A stretch of 64,000 nucleotides of DNA from Sandaracinobacteroides sayramensis (GCF_022014495.1 NZ_JAKLSQ010000019.1:1-64000), one strand, 5' to 3'. Shown: positions 34,707-43,506, numbered from the stretch's first letter. Program-made: numbers and translations. Notes: generated by a model from the letters alone, not told the origin.

Positions 34707-36190
34707 GAATTCTGGTCCCCGTCGGTGTTGCTGGTTTCAAAGGGCTGCCGGTCGGCAAAGCCGCCGCCCAATGCGGCGTAAAGCGAGACGATGCTGGCCA
34801 GCTCGGCCCGGCGGAGCTGCACGAGCGCCTGTTCGACGTCGAACAGGTCCCGCTGGGCATCGAGCACTTCCAGATAGGCGGAGCGGCCGTTGTCGAAGAG
34901 AAGCTGGGCGAGCCGCGCGCGTTCCTGCTGCGCTTCCAGCATTTCCCCGGTCGTGCGGATCTGCGATCGCAACTGCTGCCGCTGCACCAGCGCGTCGGAC
35001 ACGTCGCGGAAGGCCGACTGGACCGTGCGCTCATATTCGGCGACCGCCTGCTCGCGCCGCGCCCGCATCACCCCCAGATTGCCCTTCAGCCGCCCGGCGT
35101 CGAACAGCGGCAGCCGCAGCGAAGGCGAGAAGGTCCAGGCCTCGCTGCCGCCGGAGAAGAGGCCGCTCAGCTCGCTGCTCATCGTGCCATAGGCCCCGGT
35201 CAGGCTGATGTTCGGGAAGAAGGCGGCGCGGGCCGCGCCGATATTCGCCTCGGCGGCCCGAAGCCGGTGCTCCGCCGACACGATGTCCGGCCGGTTCATC
35301 AGCAGGTCGGAAGGCAGGCCCGCCGGCAGGGCGATGTCCTGCGGCAGGTTCGCGAGCGAGAGCCCGCCGGCCGCGAATTCCACCGGCCGCCCCACCAGCA
35401 GCGCCAGCGCGTTGCGGTTGACGGCGCGCTCCTGCTCCAGGGCGTGGAGGGCGGTCTCGGCCTGCGCCAGCAATATCCGCGCCTGCGCCATGTCGAGCCT
35501 GGAGCCGGAGCCGACCTCGTAGCGCCGCCGCAGGATGCGCAGCGACTCCTCGCGGGTTGCGATCGACTGCCGCGCCAGCGCCGCGCGCTCTTCATAGTGG
35601 CGCTCCAGCAGATAGCCGTTCGCCACCTGCGCCACCAGATCGGTGGCGGCCGCGCGGCGCGCCTCCTCGGTCGCCAGATATTGCCAGCGCGCCGCATCCT
35701 TCAGGTTGCGCAGCCGGCCCCAGAAGTCGATCTCCCAGCTCGCGCTCAACTGCGCGCTCACCTGCTCCACGTCCATGGCCGTCGCGCCCGCGCCGGGAAG
35801 GTTGATCATGCTCCGCCCGCGCGATCCCGCGCCGACGGCGTCCAGTTGCGGGTAGAGCGGCGCGCCCTCGATCCGCCACGCCGCGCGCGCTTCCGCCAGC
35901 CGTGCGGTGGCGATCCGTATGTCCCGATTGTTCGCCAGAGCCTCGGCGATCAGCTTGCGCAGCTCCGCGTCGCGGAAGAAGTCCTGCCATCCCGTCCGCG
36001 CGACGCTGTCCCCCGGAACGGCCGCCGGCGCATAGGCCGCGGGCACCGGCAGGGCCGGACGGGCGTGTTCGGGCGCGAACGAGCAGGCGGAGACGCCCAG
36101 AAGAAGAAACGCCGCAGACGCGAGACGATAGCCGGGCGCAGGCGCCGGCCTTTGCCGCCAGGGGCGAGGCTGCGGGATGGTGGCTGGCAC
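34703..36190 (-). CDS. Outer-membrane efflux lipoprotein, NodT/TolC family
   Basis: A 495-residue outer-membrane factor. The N-terminal hydrophobic segment ends in LLGVSACSFAPEH, a lipobox-like site followed by the SFAPEHARP opening usual for NodT-type channels. The duplicated TolC repeats are visible (WRIEGAPLYPQLDAVG, WEIDFWGRLRN; later MNRPDIVSAEHRLRAAEANIGAARAAFFPNISLTG). It is the first gene of the export operon and shares ATGA with the HlyD gene. The substrate class (drug, lipid, peptide) cannot be inferred. Confidence 0.92.
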   Translation of the reverse strand: MPATIPQPRPWRQRPAPAPGYRLASAAFLLLGVSACSFAPEHARPALPVPAAYAPAAVPGDSVARTGWQDFFRDAELRKLIAEALANNRDIRIATARLAEARAAWRIEGAPLYPQLDAVGAGSRGRSMINLPGAGATAMDVEQVSAQLSASWEIDFWGRLRNLKDAARWQYLATEEARRAAATDLVAQVANGYLLERHYEERAALARQSIATREESLRILRRRYEVGSGSRLDMAQARILLAQAETALHALEQERAVNRNALALLVGRPVEFAAGGLSLANLPQDIALPAGLPSDLLMNRPDIVSAEHRLRAAEANIGAARAAFFPNISLTGAYGTMSSELSGLFSGGSEAWTFSPSLRLPLFDAGRLKGNLGVMRARREQAVAEYERTVQSAFRDVSDALVQRQQLRSQIRTTGEMLEAQQERARLAQLLFDNGRSAYLEVLDAQRDLFDVEQALVQLRRAELASIVSLYAALGGGFADRQPFETSNTDGDQNS

Positions 36191-36223
36191 AGGCGCTCTC
36201 GACTTCAGGAATGAATGGCGGCC

Positions 36224-36245
36224 GCCCCCGCCGCCGGGCGGGGGC
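36224..36245 (-). terminator. Hairpin downstream of the phasin gene
   Basis: A perfect 9-bp stem, GCCCCCGCC with GGCGGGGGC, closes a 4-nt loop about 20 bp after the phasin stop codon. No U-tract follows, so it is only a probable terminator of the phaB-phasin transcript. Confidence 0.5.
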
Positions 36246-36264
36246 AGCCTTCAGGTTTCGCCGT

Positions 36265-36666
36265 TCAGGCCGCGGTTTTTTCCGGAGCGGGGGCGGAAGC
36301 CTTCCCCTCTGTTTCCGCCGCAAGCGGTTTCGACCACGCCTGCAAGGCCTCGGCGAACTGCTTCTGCACGTCGGGCCCGGCCAGAAGCTGGCCGACGCGG
36401 GTCTGCCACTCGGCCACCGCTTCCTGCGTGGCGGCGAGCGATGCCTGGCGGTTTTGCTCCGCATCCTGAAAGACGGTCGAGAATCCGGCGAAGTTCGAAA
36501 AAGCCGCCGGCTTCTCTTCGGCATCCTGCGCGGGAAGCGGCGCGAGCCCGCGGCTCGCGATCTCCGCCTGGCGCTGGATCGCCGCCTGGGAGATTTCCGC
36601 GAACTTCAGCAAAAGAGTCTGGTTGGCGCTCGCAAGAGCCGCAAATTGCTCGAAGGCATTGGTCAT
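36265..36666 (-). CDS. Phasin family protein (PHA granule-associated)
   Basis: A 133-residue, largely alpha-helical, alanine/glutamine-rich protein. FEQFAALASANQTLLLKFAEISQAAIQRQAE at the N-terminus and the SLAATQEAVAEWQTRVGQLL helix are phasin-like; the tail is low-complexity (Ala, Pro, Glu). Phasins coat polyhydroxyalkanoate granules and limit coalescence. It lies 44 bp after phaB on the same strand and next to phaC, which strongly supports the assignment over other small coiled-coil proteins. Confidence 0.85.
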   Translation of the reverse strand: MTNAFEQFAALASANQTLLLKFAEISQAAIQRQAEIASRGLAPLPAQDAEEKPAAFSNFAGFSTVFQDAEQNRQASLAATQEAVAEWQTRVGQLLAGPDVQKQFAEALQAWSKPLAAETEGKASAPAPEKTAA

Positions 36667-36710
36667 TTCTCAAACCTTTCAGATTAAGACCCTTGGCGAA
36701 TTCCGAACCC

Positions 36711-37439
36711 TTAGCCGTTGGCGATATACTGGCCGCCGTTGATGGTCAGCACCGCGCCCGTGCAGAAGGCTGCCTTCGGGGAGGCCAGCCATGAAACCGC
36801 CTGGGCGATTTCCTCCGGGTCGCCCAGCCGCCCGACCGGGATGGTGGCAATGATCTTCGCCCGCACATCCTCGGGCACGCCGGCCACCATGTCGGTGTCC
36901 ACATAGCCCGGGCACACCGCGTTCACCGTGATCCCCCGCGCCGCATTCTCCTGCGCCAATGCCTTGGTGAAGCCGATCACCCCGGCCTTCGCCGCCGAAT
37001 AATTGGCCTGCCCCGCCTGCCCCTTCTGCCCGTTGATGGAGGAGATGTTGACGATGCGTCCGAACCGCCGCTCGCGCATGCCCTCGATGATGGGGCGGGT
37101 CATCGCGAACATGGAATCGAGATTGGTGGAAAGCACGGCGCGCCACTGCTCCCAGTTCATCCTGTGGAACATCGTGTCGCGGGTGATGCCGGCGTTGTTC
37201 ACCAATATGGAAACCGGCCCCAGCTCGGCCTCCACCCGGGCGATGCCCTCCTTCGAGGCCGCCACGTCCGAAACATCCCATTTATAGACGGCTATTCCGC
37301 TCCCGGCGCCGAACGCCGCCGCCGCTGCGTCGTTGCCGTGATAGACCGCCGCCACCCGATGCCCGTCGAGCTTCAGAGCCCGGGCGATGGCGGAACCGAT
37401 TCCGCGCGTGCCCCCCGTCACCAAGGCAATTCCCGTCAT
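36711..37439 (-). CDS. phaB: Acetoacetyl-CoA reductase PhaB
   Basis: An SDR of 242 residues that reduces acetoacetyl-CoA to (R)-3-hydroxybutyryl-CoA with NADPH, the monomer for PHB. TGGTRGIG is at residues 8-15. NNAGITRDTMFHRMNWEQW is characteristic of PhaB. The catalytic set is Ser in VNISSINGQKGQ and Tyr/Lys in YSAAK, and the C-terminus is TGAVLTINGGQYIA. The start ATG 37439 (MTGIALVTGG) is preferred over 37457. The gene is divergent from a tetR-like gene and phaC. A beta-ketothiolase gene is not in this window. Confidence 0.93.
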   Translation of the reverse strand: MTGIALVTGGTRGIGSAIARALKLDGHRVAAVYHGNDAAAAAFGAGSGIAVYKWDVSDVAASKEGIARVEAELGPVSILVNNAGITRDTMFHRMNWEQWRAVLSTNLDSMFAMTRPIIEGMRERRFGRIVNISSINGQKGQAGQANYSAAKAGVIGFTKALAQENAARGITVNAVCPGYVDTDMVAGVPEDVRAKIIATIPVGRLGDPEEIAQAVSWLASPKAAFCTGAVLTINGGQYIANG

Positions 37440-37509
37440 CTCGCACGTGCCTTCCATATCGTCCCATATCGCCCGCGAATCCGGGCAAACCGTCGATGGA
37501 CACTATATA

Positions 37510-37526
37510 TGTAAACTTTACAGTTT
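37510..37526. promoter_or_regulatory. AT-rich palindromic operator candidate between phaB and tetR
   Basis: TGTAAACTTTACA (37510-37522) is a perfect inverted repeat with 6-bp arms around a central C. It overlaps a second inverted repeat AAACTTTACAGTTT (37513-37526). The surrounding 30 bp are strikingly AT-rich for this genome. The position between divergent phaB and the TetR gene suggests autoregulation and control of the PHA genes by that TetR protein. Confidence 0.55.
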
Positions 37527-37599
37527 AATTATTGCGATAGATCAAAGACGGGTTCAAGTGAGGCAGGGCATATTTTCCAGCGCCAGACAGGACAGATGC

Positions 37600-38265
37600 A
37601 TGACGTCCGCATATCCGACGACACAGAATCCCCAGGCGGTCCGCTCATCCAGGGGCGGCAGGCCGACCCGCGAAGCCGCGACCGAGCTCGGAACGCACAT
37701 CCTGGACGTCGCCCTGCGGCACTTCTTCCGCCATGGCTTCGAAAGCGCCAACATGGACGCCATCGCCGCCGATGCCGGAGTCAGCAAGCGCACCCTCTAT
37801 CAGCGCTACGACTCGAAGAAAGGGCTGCTGCTGGCCGTGCGCGAACGCGAGCGGGGCTACTATCTCCCCATCGTCGACACACCCCTGCCCGAAGGCAGCG
37901 TCAGGGATCGCCTCCTGATCCTGGCGCTGACGATCCTGGATGCCTTGCTGACCCCCAGGGTCCGGGCTTTCATGAAACTGAGGGAGGAGATCGAACGGCT
38001 GATGCCGGACTTCGACGACGGAACCTCCGAGATGGTGATGGCCCATTGGACCGGCGCCTTCCGGTCCATCCTCGCCTCGGGCACGGCCTGCCCGCCGGAG
38101 CGGCTGGATGCGACGGCCGCTTTTCTGTTCGATACCCTCGTCACCCTCCCGCATGTCCGAATCGAAACCCGGCGAGTGGTGCGGGATGCGCCGGAAGCGC
38201 GGCTGGCCGAGATCGAGCGCCTGCTCGACCTGATCGCCGACGGCATGCCGTTTCTTAAACAATGA
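37600..38265 (+). CDS. TetR-family transcriptional regulator of the PHA locus
   Basis: 221 residues. The helix-turn-helix is MDAIAADAGVSKRTLYQRYDSKKGLL near residues 52-75, preceded by HFFRHGFESAN; the C-terminal domain is of the TetR_C AefR/AcrR-like kind. The ATG at 37600 follows GGACAG. The gene sits directly upstream of phaC on the same strand with 48 bp between, and divergent from phaB with an AT-rich palindrome between them, so it probably represses PHA synthesis genes (inference). Confidence 0.85.
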   Translation: MTSAYPTTQNPQAVRSSRGGRPTREAATELGTHILDVALRHFFRHGFESANMDAIAADAGVSKRTLYQRYDSKKGLLLAVRERERGYYLPIVDTPLPEGSVRDRLLILALTILDALLTPRVRAFMKLREEIERLMPDFDDGTSEMVMAHWTGAFRSILASGTACPPERLDATAAFLFDTLVTLPHVRIETRRVVRDAPEARLAEIERLLDLIADGMPFLKQ

Positions 38266-38313
38266 AGAACTATGTCGGGTGAGCGCCCGAAGTTCGATCG
38301 TGGAGCCTGAGCG

Positions 38314-40068
38314 ATGAGCAGCGATATGCAGCAAGCGACCGACCCTCTCGACGGCGTCGCCGAAACCCTGGACCGGGCGGCGGCGGCGGCCGTCGCCTCA
38401 GTGACCCGCGGCCTCTCCCCCATCACCTTCTTTCTGGCCGCGACCGACTGGGCGGTGCATCTCGGCCGCGCGCCCGGCAAGCAGATGCAACTGGGCGCCA
38501 AGGTGGCGCGCAAATATATGCGCCTCGGCGACTATATGGCGCGATACGCGCAAGACCCCGATGCCCAGCCCGCGATCGAGCCGCTGCCGCAGGACCGGCG
38601 CTTTTCCGATCCGGCCTGGAAGCAGCCGCCCTACAACTTCATCGCCCAGTCCTTCCTGCTGAACCAGCAATGGTGGCATGCCGCGACCACCGGCGTCGGC
38701 GGCGTCAGCCGCCACCATGAGGAGATCATGGAGTTCACCACGCGGCAGATGCTCGACCTGTTCGCGCCCACCAATTTCCTCGCCACCAATCCGGTGCTGC
38801 AGAGGAAAATCGGCGAAACCGGCGGCAAATGCCTGGTGGACGGCTTCAACCATCTGGTGGACGACATGCAGCGCCAGTTCCGCGGGCAGCCGCCCGTCGG
38901 CGCGGAGCAATTCCAGGTGGGCGAGACGGTCGCCACCGCGAAGGGCAAGGTCGTCTGGCGCAACCGGCTGATGGAGCTGATCCAATATGCGCCGACGACC
39001 GACAAGGTCCGCCCCGAGCCGGTTCTGATCGTGCCGGCCTGGATCATGAAATATTATATCCTCGACCTGTCGCCGGAAAACTCCCTCGTCCGCTGGCTGA
39101 CGGGCGAGGGCTACACCGTGTTCATGATCTCCTGGCACAACCCCGATAGCCGGGACCGCGACCTCGATCTCGACAGTTACCGCAGGCTGGGGCCGCTGGC
39201 GGCTCTCGACGCCATCACCGCCATCACCGGCGCCGGCAAGGTGCATGCGGCCGGCTACTGCCTGGGCGGCACGCTGCTGGCGATCGCCGCCGCCGCGATG
39301 GCGCGCGACGGCGACGAGCGGCTGGCCAGCGTCACCCTGCTGGCCGCGCAGACGGAATTCAGCGAGCCGGGCGAGCTCGGCCTCTTCATCGACGAGGCGC
39401 AGCTCCACATGCTGGACAATATGATGTGGAGCAAAGGCTATCTCGACAGCCACCAGATGGGCGGCGCCTTCCAGATCCTGCGCTCCAACGACCTCCTCTG
39501 GTCGCACATGCTCGAAACCTATCTGATGGGCGAGCGGGAGCCGATGAGCGACCTGATGGCCTGGAACGCCGACGGCACGCGCATGCCCTATGCGATGCAC
39601 AGCGAATATCTGAACCGGCTGTTCCTCAACGACGATCTCGCCGAGGGCAAGTTCAAGGTGGACGGCCGCACCGTCGATCTGGCGGCGGTCCGCTCGCCTG
39701 TCTTCGCGGTGGGAACCGAGCGCGACCATGTCGCCCCCTGGACCTCGGTGCACAAGATCCATCTGCTGACCGGGGCGGAAATCCGCTTCGTGCTGACGAG
39801 CGGCGGCCACAACGCCGGGATCGTTTCCGAACCCGGCCACCGCAACCGGCGCTACCGGGTGCTGACGCGCGAGATGGACGGGCAGTCCCTCGACCCCACC
39901 GAATGGCTGGAGCGCGCGGAAAAGAAGGAAGGCTCCTGGTGGATCGAATGGGGCCGCTGGCTGGACGAGCGCTCGGGCAAGCCCGTCCCGCCGCCGCAGC
40001 TCGGCGCGCCCGACAAGGGCCTTCCGCCGCTCGCCGACGCCCCCGGCCGCTATGTCCTGGAGAAATGA
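38314..40068 (+). CDS. phaC: Class I poly(3-hydroxyalkanoate) synthase PhaC
   Basis: It polymerises (R)-3-hydroxyacyl-CoA on the granule surface. At 584 residues it is the class I size. The lipase-like box is GYCLGG with catalytic Cys316; the triad is completed by Asp471 in TERDHVAPW and His499 in SGGHNAGI. The N-terminal PhaC_N domain is present (PPYNFIAQSFLLNQQWW, NRLMELIQY). ATG 38314 follows GGAGCC. It begins the run phaC - maoC/pta - ackA - fabI, in which consecutive genes are 4 bp apart or overlap. Confidence 0.96.
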   Translation: MSSDMQQATDPLDGVAETLDRAAAAAVASVTRGLSPITFFLAATDWAVHLGRAPGKQMQLGAKVARKYMRLGDYMARYAQDPDAQPAIEPLPQDRRFSDPAWKQPPYNFIAQSFLLNQQWWHAATTGVGGVSRHHEEIMEFTTRQMLDLFAPTNFLATNPVLQRKIGETGGKCLVDGFNHLVDDMQRQFRGQPPVGAEQFQVGETVATAKGKVVWRNRLMELIQYAPTTDKVRPEPVLIVPAWIMKYYILDLSPENSLVRWLTGEGYTVFMISWHNPDSRDRDLDLDSYRRLGPLAALDAITAITGAGKVHAAGYCLGGTLLAIAAAAMARDGDERLASVTLLAAQTEFSEPGELGLFIDEAQLHMLDNMMWSKGYLDSHQMGGAFQILRSNDLLWSHMLETYLMGEREPMSDLMAWNADGTRMPYAMHSEYLNRLFLNDDLAEGKFKVDGRTVDLAAVRSPVFAVGTERDHVAPWTSVHKIHLLTGAEIRFVLTSGGHNAGIVSEPGHRNRRYRVLTREMDGQSLDPTEWLERAEKKEGSWWIEWGRWLDERSGKPVPPPQLGAPDKGLPPLADAPGRYVLEK

Positions 40069-40072
40069 GCGC

Positions 40073-41491
40073 ATGACCGACAGCCCGATGATCGAGAACC
40101 GCACGTTCGACGAAATCGCCGTGGGCGACAGCGCCAGCCTCGTGCGCACCCTGTCGAAGAAGGACATCCAGCTGTTCGCGCTCGTCTCCGGCGACGTGAA
40201 CCCGGCGCATCTCGACGCGGAATATGCCGAAGGCGACAGTTTCCGCCGGGTCATCGCCCATGGCATGTGGGGCGGCGGGCTGATCTCCGCCGTGCTCGGC
40301 ACCGAGCTGCCGGGGCCCGGGACCATCTATCTCGGCCAGTCGCTGCGCTTCGAGCGGCCGGTGGGCATCGGCGACGTGATCACCGCTTCCGTCACGGTGA
40401 AGGAAAAGCAGGCGGCGAAGCACCGGCTGCTGATGGATTGCCGCTGCACCAACCAGCGTGGCGAGACGGTGATCTCCGGCGAGGCGGAAGTGAAGGCCCC
40501 GACGGAAAAGGTCCGCCGCCCGCGGGTGTCGCTGCCCGAGATCCGCCTGTCGGACCATGACGGCTACACCCGGCTGATGGAGGCCGCCCGCGGCGGCCGC
40601 GCGCGGACGGCGGTGGCCCACCCCTGCTCGCCGGCGGCGCTTGCGGCGGCAGTGGAAGCGGCCGAGGCCGGGCTGATCGAGCCGCTGCTGGTCGGCCCGG
40701 AAGCCCGAATCCGGCAGGCGGCGGCGGAGGCCGGCAAGGATATCTCCGCTTTCACCATCGTGCCCAGCCTGCACAGCCATGAATCCGCCGCCAGGGCCGT
40801 GGAGCTGGTCCGCTCGGGCGAGGCGGCGCTGCTGATGAAGGGCTCGCTCCACACCGACGAGCTGATGGGGGCGGTGGTCTCCAGGGAGGCCGGGCTCCGC
40901 ACCGAGCGCCGCATCAGCCACGCCTATGTGATGGACGTGCCGGGGCATCCGGAGCCGCTCATCATCACCGACGCCGCCATCAACATCGCCCCGACGCTGG
41001 CGGAAAAGGCCGACATCATCCGCAACGCCATCGACCTCGCGCATGTGCTGGGCCGGCCGCAGCCGAAGGTCGCCATCCTGTCCGCCGTGGAGACGGTGAA
41101 CCCCGCGATGCCGACGACGCTGGACGCGGCCGCGCTCTGCAAGATGGCGGACCGGGGGCAGATCGGCGGCGCGCTGCTGGACGGGCCGCTCGCCTTCGAC
41201 AATGCCGTGAGCGAGGCCGCCGCCAAGGAAAAGGGCATCGTCTCCCCGGTCGCCGGCAAGGCCGACATATTGGTGGTGCCCGATCTCGAGGCCGGGAACA
41301 TGCTGGCGAAGCAATTGACCTTCCTGGGCGGCGCCGACGCCGCCGGCGTGGTGCTGGGCGCGCGCGTGCCGATCATCCTCACCAGCCGGGCCGACAGCCT
41401 GCGCACGCGCCTCGCCTCCTGCGCGGTCGCCGTGCTGCTGGCGCGCGCCGCCACCAAGGCCGCCCCCGGCCTGCCGGAGGGAAGCCGGTGA
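40073..41491 (+). CDS. Bifunctional MaoC-type enoyl-CoA hydratase / phosphate acetyl(butyryl)transferase
   Basis: A two-domain protein of 472 residues. Residues about 1-140 are a MaoC/hot-dog (R)-hydratase-like domain with FALVSGDVNPAHLDAEYA (catalytic Asp/His) and AHGMWGGGLIS. Residues about 150-472 are a PTA_PTB domain (GLIEPLLVGPEARIR, LLMKGSLHTDELMGAV, DAAINIAPTL, ADILVVPDLEAGNMLAKQL). The hydratase half could feed (R)-3-hydroxyacyl-CoA to PhaC, while the transferase half exchanges acyl-CoA for acyl-phosphate. ATG 40073 is 4 bp after the phaC stop. Its stop overlaps the GTG of ackA. Confidence 0.9.
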   Translation: MTDSPMIENRTFDEIAVGDSASLVRTLSKKDIQLFALVSGDVNPAHLDAEYAEGDSFRRVIAHGMWGGGLISAVLGTELPGPGTIYLGQSLRFERPVGIGDVITASVTVKEKQAAKHRLLMDCRCTNQRGETVISGEAEVKAPTEKVRRPRVSLPEIRLSDHDGYTRLMEAARGGRARTAVAHPCSPAALAAAVEAAEAGLIEPLLVGPEARIRQAAAEAGKDISAFTIVPSLHSHESAARAVELVRSGEAALLMKGSLHTDELMGAVVSREAGLRTERRISHAYVMDVPGHPEPLIITDAAINIAPTLAEKADIIRNAIDLAHVLGRPQPKVAILSAVETVNPAMPTTLDAAALCKMADRGQIGGALLDGPLAFDNAVSEAAAKEKGIVSPVAGKADILVVPDLEAGNMLAKQLTFLGGADAAGVVLGARVPIILTSRADSLRTRLASCAVAVLLARAATKAAPGLPEGSR

Positions 41492-42681
41492 CGCAGGCCG
41501 TCGTCAGCCTCAACTCCGGCTCCTCCAGCATCAAATTCGCCCTTTTCACGCTGGAGGAGCCGGGCAACCCCCGGCTTTCGGCCGGCGGCAAAATCGAGCG
41601 GATCGGAATCGCCCCCAGCCTCGCGATCCGCAGCATCGCCGGGGAAACGCTGCACGCGCATATTTGGGCCGATGGCGCCGGCCTCAGCCATGCGGAGCTG
41701 CTGGAATATCTCTTCGCCTGGGCGCGCGGGCATCTGGATGGGCATGAGATCGTGGCGATCGGCCACCGGGTCGTCCATGGCGGCACGGAATTCGCTGCCC
41801 CCTGCCGGCTGGACGAGGCGATCCTCGCGAAGCTGGAGAAGCTCTGCCCGCTTGCCCCGCTGCACCAGCCGCACAATCTGGCGGCGATCCGCGCCATCGC
41901 CCGCCTTGCCCCGGGGCTGCCGCAGATCGCCTGCTTCGACACCGCCTTCCACCACGACAAGCCGGAAATCGCCGCGCGCTTCGCCCTGCCCCGCGCGCTG
42001 CACGCGCAGGGAATCCGCCGCTACGGCTTTCACGGCCTTTCCTATGAATTCCTCATCCGCCGCCTGGCCGAACTGGACCCGGTGCTGGCGAGCGGCAAGA
42101 TCATCGCCGCGCATCTCGGCAATGGCGCCAGCCTCTGCGCCATCGCGGACGGGCGGAGCGTCGACACCACCATGGGCTTCACCGCGCTCGACGGGCTGAT
42201 GATGGGCACGCGCTCGGGCGCGCTCGACCCCGGAGTCGTGCTGCATCTGCAGACGCAGCTCGGCATGCGCGCGGCCGAAGTGGAAGAGCTTCTCTATCGC
42301 CAGTCCGGCCTGCTTGGCGTCTCGGGCATTTCCAGCGACATGCGCACGCTTTCCGAAAGCGGCCGGCCCGAGGCGGAAGAAGCGATCGAGCTTTTCGCCT
42401 GGCGCGCCGCGCGCGAGGCCGCCGCGCTTGCCGCCTCGCTCGGCGGGCTGGACGGGATGCTGTTCACCGCCGGCATCGGCGAGAATCACGCCGATGTCCG
42501 CGCCCGGATCTGCCGCCGGCTGCAATGGCTGGGGGTGGAGCTGGATGCGGAGGCCAACGCCCGCAACGCCACGGTGATCAGCGATGCCGAAAGCCGGGTT
42601 CGCGTGCTCGTCATCCCCACCGACGAGGAGCGGATGATCGCCTTGCACACGCTGGGCGTATTGCAGGGAGGAAGCGCTTGA
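41488..42681 (+). CDS. ackA: Acetate/propionate kinase family protein
   Basis: 397 residues. Signature blocks are VVSLNSGSSSIKFALF at the N-terminus, GHRVVHGG, CFDTAFH, RRYGFHGLSYE, IAAHLGNGASLCAI, DTTMGFTALDGLMMGTRSG and FTAGIGEN, all characteristic of AckA. It converts acetyl-phosphate and ADP to acetate and ATP, or the reverse. The start is GTG 41488 in a GTGA overlap with the preceding gene. The substrate range may extend to propionyl or butyryl phosphate given the pta partner. Confidence 0.92.
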   Translation: MTQAVVSLNSGSSSIKFALFTLEEPGNPRLSAGGKIERIGIAPSLAIRSIAGETLHAHIWADGAGLSHAELLEYLFAWARGHLDGHEIVAIGHRVVHGGTEFAAPCRLDEAILAKLEKLCPLAPLHQPHNLAAIRAIARLAPGLPQIACFDTAFHHDKPEIAARFALPRALHAQGIRRYGFHGLSYEFLIRRLAELDPVLASGKIIAAHLGNGASLCAIADGRSVDTTMGFTALDGLMMGTRSGALDPGVVLHLQTQLGMRAAEVEELLYRQSGLLGVSGISSDMRTLSESGRPEAEEAIELFAWRAAREAAALAASLGGLDGMLFTAGIGENHADVRARICRRLQWLGVELDAEANARNATVISDAESRVRVLVIPTDEERMIALHTLGVLQGGSA

Positions 42682-43451
42682 CCCCCATCGTCGATCTGCG
42701 CGGCAAGCGCGGCCTCGTCGTCGGCATCGCCAACGAGGAGAGCATAGCGGCCGGATGCGCCGAAGCCTTCGCGCAAGCCGGCGCCCGGCTGGCCGCGACC
42801 TATCTGAACGAGAAGAGCAAGGGCTGGGTGCTGCCGGTCGCCGAACGCCTGGGGGTCGAATGGACGGCGCCGCTCGACGTTCGGGTGCCGGGCGAGCTGG
42901 AATCCCTGTTCGCGCAAGTCGAGCGGCGCTGGGGCGGGCTGGATTTCCTGCTGCATTCCATTGCCTTCGCCCCGCGCGAGGATCTGCACGGACGGGTGGT
43001 GGACTGCTCGGCGCAAGGGTTCGCCATGGCGATGGACGTCTCCTGCCACAGCTTCCTGCGGATGGCGAAGCTGGCGGAGCCGCTGATGGCCGATTCCGGC
43101 TGCCTGCTGTGCGTGACCTTCTACGGCTCGGAGCGGGTGGTCGAGCATTATAATCTGATGGGGCCGGTGAAGGCGGCGCTGGAAAGCGCGGCGCGCTACG
43201 CCGCCGCCGAACTGGGGCCGAAGGGCATCAGGGTGCACGCCATTTCGCCGGGGCCGATCGCCACCCGCGCGGCCAGCGGCATCGCCCGTTTCGACGAGCT
43301 GCTGGAACGCGCCGCCGCGCAGGTGCCGATACCGGAACGGATCGACATTGCCGATGTCGGCGCCCTCGCCGCCTTCCTCGCCAGCCCGGCCGGGCGCCGA
43401 ATCACCGGCACCGTCATACCCGTCGACGGCGGCCAGCACCTGCTGGCCTGA
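42678..43451 (+). CDS. fabI: Enoyl-[acyl-carrier-protein] reductase FabI homologue in the PHA operon
   Basis: An NADH-dependent enoyl-ACP reductase-like SDR of 257 residues. VVGIANEESIAAGCAEAF replaces the classical glycine motif as in FabI, HSIAFAPREDL follows, and the active site is in FYGSERVVEHYNLMGPVKA with the conserved Tyr-x6-Lys. The upstream aromatic residue normally Tyr in FabI appears to be Phe. The start is TTG 42678, with GGGAGG upstream, overlapping the ackA stop. Its operon position suggests a dedicated role next to PHA and acyl-phosphate metabolism; a housekeeping FabI is expected elsewhere. Confidence 0.88.
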   Translation: MTPIVDLRGKRGLVVGIANEESIAAGCAEAFAQAGARLAATYLNEKSKGWVLPVAERLGVEWTAPLDVRVPGELESLFAQVERRWGGLDFLLHSIAFAPREDLHGRVVDCSAQGFAMAMDVSCHSFLRMAKLAEPLMADSGCLLCVTFYGSERVVEHYNLMGPVKAALESAARYAAAELGPKGIRVHAISPGPIATRAASGIARFDELLERAAAQVPIPERIDIADVGALAAFLASPAGRRITGTVIPVDGGQHLLA

Positions 43452-43506
43452 TCGGCATCACGCCCTTACCGCTGCCCCTTGCCTGTGTGGCGCCATGGGC
43501 GGCGGA

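Noticed and set aside
30861-34781. A very long open frame on the plus strand opposite the RbbA and HlyD genes
   Set aside because: It is antisense to two well-supported genes, is composed of Arg/His/Gln/Ala-rich low-complexity translation typical of GC-rich shadow frames, and shows no domain.
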